From contig NZ_JACHDO010000001.1 of NCBI RefSeq assembly GCF_014201115.1, forward strand, positions 5,642,001 to 5,706,000: DNA of 64,000 bases. The letters are read 5' to 3'. The notes under the pieces are model-generated. The model was not told where the DNA came from, made no database searches, and saw nothing but the letters and a program-made list of their open reading frames with translations. Of this stretch, positions 53,701-61,075 are shown piece after piece. The DNA comes from Nocardiopsis metallicus. Lineage in GTDB: Bacteria; Actinomycetota; Actinomycetes; Streptosporangiales; Streptosporangiaceae. Both the position numbers and the translations under genes were made by a program. Positions within the stretch are counted from its first letter, which is position 1; the number at the start of each line of letters is the position of its first letter.

Positions 53701-53922
53701 GGCAATCACCCCCTCGCGACCGCCAGAATGATTCGCTCGCGCAGTCGGCTGCCCGTCGCGGTTTCCGGCGGGTTCAGCACGACCGACGACGCTCTCACGG
53801 CCAGTGATGACTGGGATATCGTCATCGTCGGCCGCAGTGTCGCTGACGCCGTCGCTCCCTCCGACATGGCGCACCAATTGACCACCATCGTCCACCAGGT
53901 CCACACCGAGGAACGTCCATGA
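50770..53922 (+). CDS. Fusion regulator: XRE HTH, STAND-like NTPase, HEAT-like repeats and HPS/OMPDC-like barrel
   Basis: 1,050 aa. Domains: XRE helix-turn-helix (12-45, MSVREFAAHLGVNDAAVSNWERR); P-loop NTPase with GATGSGKT (151-158), Walker B VVVIDGVD (221-228) and a NACHT/STAND-like second half; helical repeats (about 490-800, for example LLRHLDWRVRAGLAEALLGH and HDDDYKVRAAIARAVG); and a 3-hexulose-6-phosphate synthase-like TIM barrel from 835 (IQVALDVHNLDRAVEVA, LLEVGDPLIK, IVIVGRSVADA). In the catalytic D-x-K-x-x-D site it reads E894-M-M896-S-A-D899, so the key Lys is lost and the barrel is probably a ligand sensor. Divergent from the radical SAM operon with 209 bp between; likely controls it. 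Confidence 0.85.
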   Translation: MGSLVARWTGREARAFREAKRMSVREFAAHLGVNDAAVSNWERRGTRARLRYDTQQLLDTDLTRSEPEVADRFELILRSETPDDPTAQSQPQDETAASGIHFGGRSGQRTASLLDAARTTVTESTYHPDQTALERFRRFLDSQARVFVLTGATGSGKTLLTQYLAHRWSEHVDFQLHTCSTWALSTMNLATEILRYASLSGGEDALLTLERASHFLERPCVVVIDGVDTQEHLTSVGRHIDGILRQAHSDRLRFLVVVRTSPEPDLSPFPVLSAAAFGHVAQPSRASHTMEPWTLAEARELWDRERHADQIPFSDLPESLRYLARTPLYMRMLRTAGDTTPVRARPGAINAFRLVDHCVCMVLGRGSHDIGSDTGRFTRLARELMPEAIPGPLAIADQQPEPVRASKAPAGEPVFAFVERASDGRERFTHDVFREYFLAVHIVEQMTARGRSIATVAAFNDLADHAARSAAARGVFDFVVCALDCRAPNLVGVIAMAPSIDLDAALPMLLETAAASGALVSAEVVRSCARRCTQTATHQLARALLATPHLGESLGEQYAPWIVEQLRTHGFGIWDEVARHVEHALDIQVSTRIVDCIDLDQAEEAAFLARHFDLFAGARHDHADLLQRLLRHLDWRVRAGLAEALLGHRGLSSTFVNRVVEHLVHDDDYKVRAAIARAVGTLDTVAVHDHVQALLSDGNWHVRERTLQGLLEGPRAPLPHPEVAHAVMRGLAADKGWDAAPASTAKLLARMRLLNGGSAHEASPSEGGALFGLLRELRTGWIELPSHIEQSLISQGKVSSHWLTAREAHAAQQRTASPRGEPSARERYRRRRGQRSIQVALDVHNLDRAVEVATASADAGVDLLEVGDPLIKRAGVAAIEAVKRHAPDAAVVAEMMSADWGRDQVELAAEAGADVVLLIGPASIASVSAAVAAARRLGVALTLDVAAERLEPSWLRDMERTGVDGFVVTTNIDLGVGGNHPLATARMIRSRSRLPVAVSGGFSTTDDALTASDDWDIVIVGRSVADAVAPSDMAHQLTTIVHQVHTEERP

Positions 53923-54398
53923 TCGTCACGCCCCTTCACCCCGAACGGATCGGCGAGGTCCTGCGCCTCATGGAGTTCGGCGAGCCGTACATCTCAGCGC
54001 GCACCCTGTCCGACTACTGGCTCTACGCCACGTTGTTCTCCTCCACCTGCCCCATCGCCGTCGCGGATGATGGCACCGTCGCCGGAGCGGTGATGGCCTT
54101 CCGCAGCCAGGACGACCCCCAGGACGTCTATGTGCAAGACGTCATGACCCACCCGCGACACCGGCGCCAGGGGATCACACGGGCGCTCCTGGACAGTGTG
54201 CGCTCCCAGGCCGAGGTGTGGGGCTGCCGACGCCTGTACCTCACCTCGGAACCCGACAATCACGCGGCACACGCCAGTTGGACCGCCCTCGGTTTCGTCA
54301 ACGTCCCCGGAGACCACGAAGTCAACGGGGTCTCGGTCATCAGCGACTTCAAGGGGCCTGGCCGTCATCGCGCCGTCTACCAGTTGACCCTGACCTGA
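53919..54398 (+). CDS. GNAT-family N-acetyltransferase
   Basis: 159 aa; start overlaps the fusion regulator's stop by 4 bp (ATGA). Acetyl-CoA pyrophosphate loop VYVQDVMTHPRHRRQGITRALL (R-x2-x-G-x-G/A form) and the strand WGCRRLYLTSEPDNHAAHASWTALGFVNV are typical. Probably acetylates the product or protects against it. Confidence 0.88.
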   Translation: MIVTPLHPERIGEVLRLMEFGEPYISARTLSDYWLYATLFSSTCPIAVADDGTVAGAVMAFRSQDDPQDVYVQDVMTHPRHRRQGITRALLDSVRSQAEVWGCRRLYLTSEPDNHAAHASWTALGFVNVPGDHEVNGVSVISDFKGPGRHRAVYQLTLT

Positions 54399-54721
54399 AC
54401 GACGCGCACTGTTGGGTCACTTCCGACACGCGTTCGGTGTCCGGAGTGCCCGTGAGACATAGGTGGGGCTCGGTGGGGATGCCAGCAGCGGAGCGGGCGT
54501 TCGCGCACTCCTGGAACCGCGAGTGGGAGGATCCACGCGTCGATAACGATCCGCCCCGCCAACCACCGAGTGGCGAGATCGACTGCTTGCGGCGTGAGCA
54601 CACCGCCTCGTAAGAGTAGGGTTTCGAGTGGTGCCTGTCTTCGAGGCCAATGGGCGCCCTAAGCCCCGGAGGAGGCACGCACCGCCTCCTGGCCAGCCTC
54701 TCCCTCCGAGACGACCTCCAG
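54399..54721. other. Intergenic stretch, no gene seen
   Basis: 323 bp between the GNAT gene and the duplicated right end of element A. Open frames on both strands lack recognisable products. Confidence 0.35.
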
Positions 54722-54791
54722 GTCGATGTCACGGCCTGTGGACATGGTGACTTGTCTCCCCTTGCAAGCAACTTCAACCCACGGGAGACCG

Positions 54792-55009
54792 GTGGCCGAG
54801 AAGTCCAGAGCATTCACGATCCGAGAGCTGTACGACCTACCCGCCGCCGTCGACCTGATGACGGCAGCCCGTGCCCTGCACATGGGACGGACAACGGCCT
54901 ACGAGCTCGCCAGTTCCCCTGTCGGCTCCTTCGCTACGGCGGGACCTACCGGGTGGTCACGGCGGAGCTCCTGGAGCTGCTGGGCGTGCCCCTGCCCGAG
55001 CGGGGGTGA
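54792..55009 (+). pseudogene. Excisionase-like gene of element A, broken by a 10-bp deletion
   Basis: It starts at GTG with GGGAG before it and reads FTIRELYDLPAAVDLMTAARALHMGRTTAYELA. It then lacks AGAAGCGGCC, present in the copy at 62,928, and shifts frame, losing the wing of the helix-turn-helix. The homologous end after the deletion (YRVVTAELLELLGVPLPERG) is still encoded in another frame. The deletion lies between short repeats (GCCAG), a slip-type event. Confidence 0.85.
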
Positions 55010-55020
55010 CCGGCTACAGT

Positions 55021-55056
55021 CGAGTCGACATAGCGATTCGATCTGTTGTCGACTCG
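55021..55056. repeat. Inverted repeat CGAGTCGAC/GTCGACTCG near the right end
   Basis: 9-bp perfect arms with an 18-bp spacer, also at 63,167-63,202. Between the excisionase gene and the arm sites; possible excisionase or host-factor site. Confidence 0.5.
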
Positions 55057-55122
55057 GCGTCCGGCCGGTGCCGTTCAGTGCCGGGGGAGTGCGGGCTCTG
55101 ACAGGGGATGCCGTGGGGTCCC

Positions 55123-55140
55123 ACGGTCAGATGACGGTCA
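55123..55140. repeat. Two ACGGTCA arm-type sites, right end of element A
   Basis: ACGGTCA at 55123 and 55134, spaced 11 bp as at the left end of element A (16387/16398). Confidence 0.6.
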
Positions 55141-55198
55141 CAACAGGAAGAGCCCTGCTCTCCGGGTGGAGAAGCAAGGCTCTGACCAGTTGAAACTG

Positions 55199-55242
55199 GG
55201 TGGGCGTACCAGGACTTGAACCTGGGGCCTCATCCTTATCAG
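55199..55242. repeat. Right attachment site of element A / left junction of element B
   Basis: 44-bp core identical to 16,223-16,266 and 63,345-63,388. Sequence to its left matches the tRNA-side end at 63.3k; sequence to its right has arm repeats of the older integrase type. Confidence 0.93.
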
Positions 55243-55253
55243 GCACTCACGAC

Positions 55254-55291
55254 CCCCAGGTCAGGAGCTTCCGACAGCTCCTGACCTGGGG
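55254..55291. terminator. Perfect 15-bp hairpin beside the att core
   Basis: CCCCAGGTCAGGAGC pairs with GCTCCTGACCTGGGG around TTCCGACA, followed by ATTCTTGTTT. May insulate element B from its neighbour. Confidence 0.65.
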
Positions 55292-55339
55292 ATTCTTGTT
55301 TGCCGGCGTTCGCGGATGTTCGCAGTCGAACGCGCCTCC

Positions 55340-55358
55340 TGGCGCACGTGTGGCGCAC
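55340..55358. repeat. Two TGGCGCAC repeats, arm-type sites of the older integrase
   Basis: TGGCGCAC at 55340 and 55351, each followed by GTG or GG as in the paired TGACGCAC copies at 16164/16175. Same spacing of 11 bp. Confidence 0.5.
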
Positions 55359-55484
55359 GGACACATGTCGGGGGAGGCAAGCCCCAAGGATGAGGCCACG
55401 CCCGAGCGCAGCGTGAGGTCATTTCGCTGGGCGCCTCGTCCCGGTATGCTCCTCGAGGAGCGTCTGTAGGACGCGACTCAGGTA

Positions 55485-55524
55485 CACAGAACCCCCGCAC
55501 CCGGGACGGTACGGGGGTTCTGTG
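55485..55524. terminator. Hairpin terminator after the DUF397 gene
   Basis: CACAGAACCCCCG pairs perfectly with CGGGGGTTCTGTG; lies just after the DUF397 stop on the minus strand. Confidence 0.7.
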
Positions 55525-55538
55525 ATGTCCAGGCGCGT

Positions 55539-55724
55539 CTACCCGTCGAGACCCTTCAGGTCGGCGAGGAACGCGGTCCACTCAGCCCGCGGGAACTCGA
55601 GGTGCCCGGCCTCGCGGTGCTTCGTGTCTCGGATCGCCCCGGCCCCTTCAGGCAGGTACGCGCACTCGACGCAGTCCTGGTTGTGGTTGCTGTAGGACGC
55701 TTTGCGGAACTCAGGTGTCATCAT
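55539..55724 (-). CDS. DUF397 small protein
   Basis: 61 aa: FRKASYSNHNQDCVECAYL...IRDTKHREAGHLEFPRAEWTAFLADLKG is the DUF397 signature (W/F-x-K-S-S-x-S, then C-V-E, then R-D-S-K). It overlaps the XRE gene stop by 4 bp. These proteins are co-encoded with DUF5753 regulators in streptomycetes and relatives and are thought to work with them, as in BldB-like or toxin-antitoxin-like pairs. Confidence 0.92.
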   Translation of the reverse strand: MMTPEFRKASYSNHNQDCVECAYLPEGAGAIRDTKHREAGHLEFPRAEWTAFLADLKGLDG

Positions 55725-56596
55725 GATTCGTCGCTTTCTTCGGGCAGGATGTCCTCGATGAAACGGGCGCTATGCACGGTCGACAGTGCCGCGCCTTGCA
55801 GTTCGCCGAAGGTCGTCGTGTAGCTCTCGACCTCGGCGTCGGTCTCCTCGAAGACGCCGGAGGCCACGCTATCCGTGTAGGCGATCGGAGCGTCCAGCGG
55901 ATCGGGGAAGTCCAGGAGGGTGAACGACATCCCGAGTGCGGCGTGCGGGCCTGCGCTGAAGGGGAGCACCTGGACGTCGATGTTCGGCAACTGCCCGATT
56001 CTCAACAGGTACTCGAACTGCGCGCGCATCACCTCGGGTCCACCCATGGGGCGACGTAGCGCGGCCTCGTCGATCACCGCCACCAGGCGGGGCGGACGGT
56101 CGTAGCGCGTCAGGATCTCGCGGCGCTCCATGCGCGCGGCCACCTGCCGCTTGATGTGCTCTGCCGAGGTGTATCGGCCCCCGGAGAACACGCCTTCGGC
56201 GTACTCGGGGGTCTGGAGGAGGCCCGGCACGATCGCGACCTGGTAGGTCCGGATGAGGCTCGCCTCGGTCTCGAAGTCCGGCAGGCTCTCCGCTCCGAAG
56301 ACGTCCCGGTACTTCCACCACCAACCGCGTTCCTTGGCGTCGCGCGCGAGCTGGTGGAGGGCTTCCCGCTGCTCGTTCTCCTCGACGTTGTAGAGGGTCA
56401 GCAGCGCGTCGAGGTCAGCGGGTTTGACCGTCTTCAGCTCGCTCGTCTCGAGTTTGCCGATCTTGGCCTTGGCCCAGCCGAGCCGCTCGCTGACGTTGGC
56501 CATCGTGTAGCCGGCGTCCTCGCGCAGGCGTCGGAGGTGCCGCCCGAGGCGTCGACGCCGTACAGACGGCGAGTAGGTGGGGTTCGCGCGTGCCAT
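55721..56596 (-). CDS. XRE-family regulator with DUF5753 domain
   Basis: 291 aa. N-terminal helix-turn-helix (LGRHLRRLREDAGYTMANVSERLGWAKAKIGKLETSE) and a C-terminal DUF5753 ligand-like domain (SLIRTYQVAIVPGLLQTPEYAEGVF...RQVAARMERREILTR...PNIDVQVLPFSAGPHAALGMSFTLLDFPD). Paired with the DUF397 gene. Divergent from the small-ORF/radical SAM run on the plus strand; probable local regulator of element B. Confidence 0.93.
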   Translation of the reverse strand: MARANPTYSPSVRRRRLGRHLRRLREDAGYTMANVSERLGWAKAKIGKLETSELKTVKPADLDALLTLYNVEENEQREALHQLARDAKERGWWWKYRDVFGAESLPDFETEASLIRTYQVAIVPGLLQTPEYAEGVFSGGRYTSAEHIKRQVAARMERREILTRYDRPPRLVAVIDEAALRRPMGGPEVMRAQFEYLLRIGQLPNIDVQVLPFSAGPHAALGMSFTLLDFPDPLDAPIAYTDSVASGVFEETDAEVESYTTTFGELQGAALSTVHSARFIEDILPEESDES

Positions 56597-56725
56597 AGAT
56601 GCATCCTACCGCCGGGCGAAAATCGTAGAGTCTCTCTTTTAGGGTTGTGCTAGTCGGTGTTTCTAGCGCATGATGTCTTCACCTGAGTATTGGCCCTACA
56701 GACAGCGAACAGGAGAAGATCCTCA

Positions 56726-56851
56726 ATGTCCGGTTTCAAGGAAGGAACCCCCGCCCAAAGCCCACGATCACGCGGAGTCTCACCCCGGCGAAGGCCCCGA
56801 AGCGCCCACCGCGTCCGGCCTTACCTCGGCGACTGCTGGGCGGTGGTCTAG
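56726..56851 (+). CDS. Possible 41-aa basic peptide
   Basis: AGGAGA lies about 9 nt before the ATG and the TAG is followed directly by the ATG of the next gene, suggesting coupled translation. The product is Arg/Pro-rich in the middle and ends YLGDCWAVV. Not recognised; could be a leader peptide. Confidence 0.4.
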   Translation: MSGFKEGTPAQSPRSRGVSPRRRPRSAHRVRPYLGDCWAVV

Positions 56852-56853
56852 TG

Positions 56854-57537
56854 ATGGAGCTGTTCACCTTGGACGACCAGCGAGACGTCATCCTCACGAA
56901 CGACGCCGTCCTGGCTGACGGGCGTGAACTGAACGGCGAGGAGATCGGCGAGCTGATGAAGCAGCTCGAGCCGCTCCGCCTCGAGACGCTGTGGCGCGAA
57001 GTCCACCGTCACTACCCGCTCGGCACGTGGGTGACGGTCGCCAACAGCAAGCGGACCCGGCCTGACGAGGTGATCGGCTACCAACGCGGCCGCCCCGGAA
57101 CTCCCGGTCACATGCTGAAGATCCGCACACATCGGGGTGACGAGATCCGCGTACCCGTGGCCGAGGCGCGCGTGGTCCCCCCCACCGAGGGAGGGACAGC
57201 GATGATCCGGCTGTTCCTCTGCCTGCTGGGTTCGGTCCTGCGCCCCGTCCGATCCGACGTCCGTTCTCGACCTGCACCGAGCGCGGCCGTCCCTCCAGTT
57301 CCGCGCCAGGCTCGCCGAACCTTTGACCGAGTGATCGAGCTACTCGCACGCGAACACCCCGACTGGCGGGTGTTCGCGATCCCGACCGACCGGGGTCGTT
57401 GCTTCGTTGCGAAGAAGGAGGCGACGACCGTGTACGCGGACACCGCCGAGGAGATCAGCCAGCGAATCCGGAGCGTCGACGAGGAACCCGAGCCCGACAT
57501 GGTGCGCTCCTACATCGACTGGCGGGTGCCCGCATGA
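56854..57537 (+). CDS. Unrecognised 227-aa protein
   Basis: Two parts: an acidic helical front (ELNGEEIGELMKQLEPLRLETLWREV) with a small beta segment (YPLGTWVTVANSKRTRPDEVIGYQR), and after a short hydrophobic run (MIRLFLCLLGSVL) a second domain FDRVIELLAREHPDWRVFAIPTDRGRCFVAKKEATTVYADTAEEISQRI. The start is ATG 56854; a GTG one codon earlier is possible. It precedes the radical SAM gene on the same strand. Confidence 0.6.
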   Translation: MELFTLDDQRDVILTNDAVLADGRELNGEEIGELMKQLEPLRLETLWREVHRHYPLGTWVTVANSKRTRPDEVIGYQRGRPGTPGHMLKIRTHRGDEIRVPVAEARVVPPTEGGTAMIRLFLCLLGSVLRPVRSDVRSRPAPSAAVPPVPRQARRTFDRVIELLAREHPDWRVFAIPTDRGRCFVAKKEATTVYADTAEEISQRIRSVDEEPEPDMVRSYIDWRVPA

Positions 57538-57749
57538 GTCGAAGACATCCCCCGGTGAACGCGGTCGATGTTGTCGGCCTTGCGCTGATCCTGCCCCCGG
57601 GCGCTGTTGAGCCTGGACATCCGATAGCGCGCATACAGGACGTGTTGCGTGCTGCTCTACGAACCCCCGGTGCGTGCAGTCCCCAACGCGCGAACCGGGC
57701 GGCCAGTGCCGAGACCACCGCTGGCCGAGGTGGTGCCCGCACCCCGTAG
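57534..57749 (+). CDS. Possible 71-aa protein coupled to the preceding gene
   Basis: The ATG overlaps the stop of the 227-aa gene (ATGA). MSRRHPPVNAVDVVGLALILPPGAVEPGHPI reads as a plausible globular start. Unrecognised; the tail is low complexity. Confidence 0.4.
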   Translation: MSRRHPPVNAVDVVGLALILPPGAVEPGHPIARIQDVLRAALRTPGACSPQRANRAASAETTAGRGGARTP

Positions 57750-57965
57750 CGGGCACCACCAACCCCCGACCCCCGTGTGTCCGGTGTGCGTGGCTGTCGC
57801 CGGACACGCGGGACCAACCGCCGCCCCTCGATCCGGGGGCGAGGGGCGGCGCTTACCCGGCCATGCACCAGCCGGACGCGGCCCCGAGGAACCACCCACC
57901 TCGGGGCCGCCACCCCACACAACGCCGGTACCGACTCGCCGTTTCGACCGAGGAGACCAGCACAT

Positions 57966-59087
57966 ATGCATGACCTGATCGTCGCCCCCTTCCTCGACCA
58001 CCACCTGTTGATGCGCCCTGGCCACACGGCCGGGGCCAAGCTCCCCCGACGCCGCTACGACGAACTCGCCGCCGCCCCCGGGGGAACTCCGGTGCCCGGG
58101 TGGCTGGTCGACACCGCCGCTACCGTGTTCGGCCTCGACCTGCTCGGGCGCCGCCTCGACCCGACCGTGCTCGTGCGTGAGCGCTCCCCGTATGGGTACG
58201 TGCGCGCCTCCTACGAGCTGAACCTGGGCTGTAACTACGACTGCGAACACTGCTACCTCGGTGACCGGCCGTTCGACGGCCTCGACTGGGCGGGCCGCGA
58301 GAAGCTGTTGCACATCATGCGCGACGCCGGGGTGGTGTGGGTTCAGCTCACCGGCGGGGAACCGCTGATCGACAAGTACTTTCCGGACGTGCACCGGCTC
58401 GCCTACGAGCTGGGCATGATGATCAGCATCAGCTCGAACGGGTCCCGCCTGTCGAACCCGCGCATCCTGGAAGTGCTGACCACCTACCGGCCCTACCGGC
58501 TCACTCTGTCGGTGTACGGGGCGACGGAGGAGTCCTACGACGGCATGACCCGCCGTCGCGGTTCCTACCGGAAGTTCATCCGTGGCCTTGACGCCGCCGT
58601 CGAGGCTGGTCTTCCCGTGAACCTGAACGTGGTGGTGTCCAACCACAACGAGAACGAGGTCGACGCCATGTGCGCCATGGCGGAGTCGCGCGGGGTGCCG
58701 CACCACGTGTTCGTGAACATGGCCCCGACCATTCAGGGCGACGGCGGCGTGCTGGTCACCCAGTCGGCCGAACACCTGCGCGAGCGCAAGCAGTTCACGG
58801 GCTGCAACGCAGGCCACACCTTCTTTCACTCCGATCCGCACGGGCGCGCGTCGATCTGCAAGGTCGGCCGAGACGACGCGATCGACCTCATGTCCGAAGG
58901 TGTCGAGGGCCTGTCCCGGCTCGGCGAGGTCGCCGACCGCCTCATGCTGCGCACCGGCGGGTACTCCGGATGTGCGCTGTCCGGCTCCTGCACGGTGTGT
59001 CGCCCGCTGGCCAAGCAGTACCAGCAGGCCAAGGCCCCCTTGGGGATGTACTGCCAGCACGGAAAGCGGAAGGAGGTGAATGTGTGA
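57966..59087 (+). CDS. Radical SAM peptide-modifying enzyme of element B
   Basis: 373 aa; GAGGAG ten bases before the ATG. About 80 residues at the N-terminus (recognition-like) precede the cluster motif C89-x3-C93-x2-C96 (GCNYDCEHCYLGD), then VWVQLTGGEPLIDKYFPDV, ISSNGSRLSNPRIL and LTLSVYGATEESYDGMT. The C-terminal auxiliary-cluster Cys are in FTGCNAGHTFFHSDPHGRASICKVG and GYSGCALSGSCTVC...MYCQHG. The stop overlaps the precursor's start, binding enzyme and peptide tightly. Confidence 0.9.
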   Translation: MHDLIVAPFLDHHLLMRPGHTAGAKLPRRRYDELAAAPGGTPVPGWLVDTAATVFGLDLLGRRLDPTVLVRERSPYGYVRASYELNLGCNYDCEHCYLGDRPFDGLDWAGREKLLHIMRDAGVVWVQLTGGEPLIDKYFPDVHRLAYELGMMISISSNGSRLSNPRILEVLTTYRPYRLTLSVYGATEESYDGMTRRRGSYRKFIRGLDAAVEAGLPVNLNVVVSNHNENEVDAMCAMAESRGVPHHVFVNMAPTIQGDGGVLVTQSAEHLRERKQFTGCNAGHTFFHSDPHGRASICKVGRDDAIDLMSEGVEGLSRLGEVADRLMLRTGGYSGCALSGSCTVCRPLAKQYQQAKAPLGMYCQHGKRKEVNV

Positions 59088-59215
59088 TGGCCCCTGTGAC
59101 GGTTGCTGTGCCGACCCTGCCCAGCCAGGAGTCGGTCGAGGTCGTCGAGGACCTGGACGCGGTCCTGGAGTCCGAGCAGTGCAGTTGCAACGCCGGTGAT
59201 GACAACCCGTTCTAG
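59087..59215 (+). CDS. Putative RiPP precursor peptide with CSC tail
   Basis: 42 aa, starting inside the radical SAM stop (TGATG), with AAGGAGG 12 nt upstream. Acidic leader (PSQESVEVVEDLDAVLESE) and a compact C-terminal core QCSCNAGDDNPF. Size, acidic leader, position and Cys/Asn/Asp-rich end are as expected for the substrate of the adjacent enzyme, which likely forms a thioether or carbon-carbon link in the core. I cannot name the RiPP class. Confidence 0.75.
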   Translation: MAPVTVAVPTLPSQESVEVVEDLDAVLESEQCSCNAGDDNPF

Positions 59216-59289
59216 CGGCGGGTGACGCGGGCCCTGGTGGAATCCGCCAGTCGCCACCGGGGCCCGTGGCGTGTGAGTAGCATGTCGCC

Positions 59290-60153
59290 ATGCGCGACAC
59301 CAGCGGTCCCGAGGGGCTCGTGTTCCCGGTGCCCTACGTCCCCACCCTGGGCCCGATGCATCCGGCCGCGATCACCCCCGACCTGTGGAGACAGGTCGTC
59401 GAGGTCTCCGGAACCGGCCGGTTCCTGCCCCATGACAAAGACGCCCGCTGGGGCGGGGCCAAAGCCGAGCACGTCCTGGTCGACCACGTCAGGGACAGCG
59501 ACGGGCAAACCGCGGTGCCGACGCTGCTCCAACGCGGGAACCGGCGCACGGTGCGTGTTCACCTGTACGGCGAGGTCGACTTGGACCAGGCGGCCGAGCA
59601 CGCGGCCAAGCTGGCGGCCGACCTCGGCGCCGACCGCGCACACCTCGTACGCCTCACTGCCGACCCTCAGCCCGGCCGGTGCTGTCGCATCCAACTGCGC
59701 GTGTTCGCCCCCGGGGCCGAGGTGCCCGAGGTCGAGGGCGCTACCGAGCTTGATCGGCTCCCCGAATCCGTGCGCGCCACGTGGCCCGACTTCGCCGAGG
59801 AACTGGCCGGCGAAGGGTTCGCCTTCCTCGCCGCCAAGGAGCACGCAGGCGCCCTCGATGGCCCGGTGCTGACCGTGACCGAGGGCGGCCGCGTGGTCGG
59901 AGCGATCGGCCCGATGGCGACCAGGCCCGACCCGGTCGGCCGGACGCGCTTGCTGCCCCAGTACTTCGGTGTCCTGCCCTCGTACCGCGGCCGGGGCCAC
60001 GGCCGCACGCTGTGGCGAGCCGCGATGGCATGGGGCCAGCGCTCGGGGACCGCCTACCAGGTACTCCAAACCGAACTCGACGACGCGTCCGATCGGCTGT
60101 GCCGTGGGGAAGGGCTCGCCACCCTGGGGTTCGTCACCACGGTGGCACTGTAG
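59290..60153 (+). CDS. GNAT-family acetyltransferase with extra N-terminal domain
   Basis: 287 aa. The C-terminal half has YFGVLPSYRGRGHGRTLWRAAMAWGQ (acetyl-CoA loop R-G-R-G-H-G) and YQVLQTELDDASDRLCRGEGLATLGFVTTV. The N-terminal half (residues 1-140, GPMHPAAITPDLWRQVVEVSG...) is a separate, unrecognised domain. 75 bp after the precursor gene; probably a tailoring or self-protection enzyme of this RiPP cluster. Confidence 0.82.
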   Translation: MRDTSGPEGLVFPVPYVPTLGPMHPAAITPDLWRQVVEVSGTGRFLPHDKDARWGGAKAEHVLVDHVRDSDGQTAVPTLLQRGNRRTVRVHLYGEVDLDQAAEHAAKLAADLGADRAHLVRLTADPQPGRCCRIQLRVFAPGAEVPEVEGATELDRLPESVRATWPDFAEELAGEGFAFLAAKEHAGALDGPVLTVTEGGRVVGAIGPMATRPDPVGRTRLLPQYFGVLPSYRGRGHGRTLWRAAMAWGQRSGTAYQVLQTELDDASDRLCRGEGLATLGFVTTVAL

Positions 60154-60219
60154 GCCCGGACACGACGAAGCGCCTCGTCTCCCCATGGTGCGGAAGAAGC
60201 GCAGGATCTTCCTTCGCGC

Positions 60220-60657
60220 TTACGACGAGGCGACGTCGAACAGAACTCCATCAGTGGCCCGAAGACGGACACCGATAGGAACCGACGGGAGCAGGCCGGG
60301 GTGTCCTTCTGGGGGACGACGCGCCTGACGGGTGAACACCTCAGCCTGCGTCTCCGGGACCAAGTACCGCTGCCCGCTTCCGATGTCGAACGCGATCCAG
60401 AACCGTGCCCCTGACGTCGTCTTGGCGAGTTGGACCCACTCACATTGGGGATCGCCATCGAAGTAGAAGTCCACGCGCTGGCGGAAGCGGGCCCTTCTGA
60501 GCCCGAGATACGTCTGAATCTGGTCCCATAGGTCTTTCTCCCTGGAACCGGGCACCGTTCCCGCTCGCTGCCAAGCCTCACCCGGTCCACCGGGCCCTGG
60601 TGTGACTGAGGGGTACTCAGGAGTGTCTTGGGTTGATACCCACACCGTTGCTGTCAT
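60220..60657 (-). CDS. Unrecognised 145-aa protein
   Basis: Starts MTATVWVSTQDTPEYPS, has RFRQRVDFYFDGDPQCEWVQLAK and ARFWIAFDIGSGQRYLVPETQAEVF; reads as a mixed alpha/beta intracellular protein. Convergent with the GNAT gene. No family recognised. Confidence 0.55.
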   Translation of the reverse strand: MTATVWVSTQDTPEYPSVTPGPGGPGEAWQRAGTVPGSREKDLWDQIQTYLGLRRARFRQRVDFYFDGDPQCEWVQLAKTTSGARFWIAFDIGSGQRYLVPETQAEVFTRQARRPPEGHPGLLPSVPIGVRLRATDGVLFDVASS

Positions 60658-60763
60658 GGGAACATTCTCGCCTTCCCGGGGGACATTTCGCCGGGAACAG
60701 CAAGGCGGGCGTGATGAACATGAAGCTTCTCCAGGAAGTCGGCTGGCACCCCGGACACAGCGA

Positions 60764-60804
60764 AGGGCGCCCTCACTCTCCCTCCGAGAGAGTAAGGGCG
60801 CCCT
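60764..60804. terminator. Strong hairpin AGGGCGCCCT...AGGGCGCCCT
   Basis: Self-complementary arms plus inner ACTCTC/GAGAGT; a likely terminator in the 207-bp gap before the decayed lysis genes. Confidence 0.6.
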
Positions 60805-60864
60805 GTTGCATTCCCCTCGTGGTCTTCCCCAACCACGACTAGAACACGCGTACGAATATATCAG

Positions 60865-61075
60865 TCACCAATCCTGATCAGTGCCGCCCTCGAGGCGACG
60901 CTGGACCCAGGCCGCGAGTGCGGTTCCGGCCGCGGTCGCCACGGCCACGCCAAGCGTCGGCCAGTCGATGACCTCGCCAGGCACGACCTGGTCGAGAACG
61001 ACGGCGGCAACGGCGACGAGAGCCGTCGACACCGCGCTCTGAAGCGCCGTGCGCCAGCCGCGCGAGCGTGCGTCC
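60865..61075 (-). pseudogene. Holin-like small membrane protein remnant
   Basis: The frame ends TALQSAVSTALVAVAAVVLDQVVPGEVIDWP then TLGVAVATAAGTALAAWVQRRLEGG, two membrane helices as in actinophage holin-like proteins. A stop codon lies just upstream and no good start exists, so its front is lost. Confidence 0.5.

Larger units (their letters stand above)
54725..55242. repeat. Direct repeat, right end of element A (copy 1)
   Basis: Matches 62,861-63,388 over excisionase gene, inverted repeat, arm sites and att core. From the end of the excisionase gene to the core the copies appear identical; inside the gene they differ at scattered bases, and this copy lacks 10 bp. Confidence 0.93.

Noticed and set aside
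57657-59300. 547-codon minus-strand frame over the radical SAM gene
   Set aside because: The plus strand carries the Cys motif, auxiliary-cluster Cys and ribosome site; the minus frame is His/Gly/Val-rich shadow.
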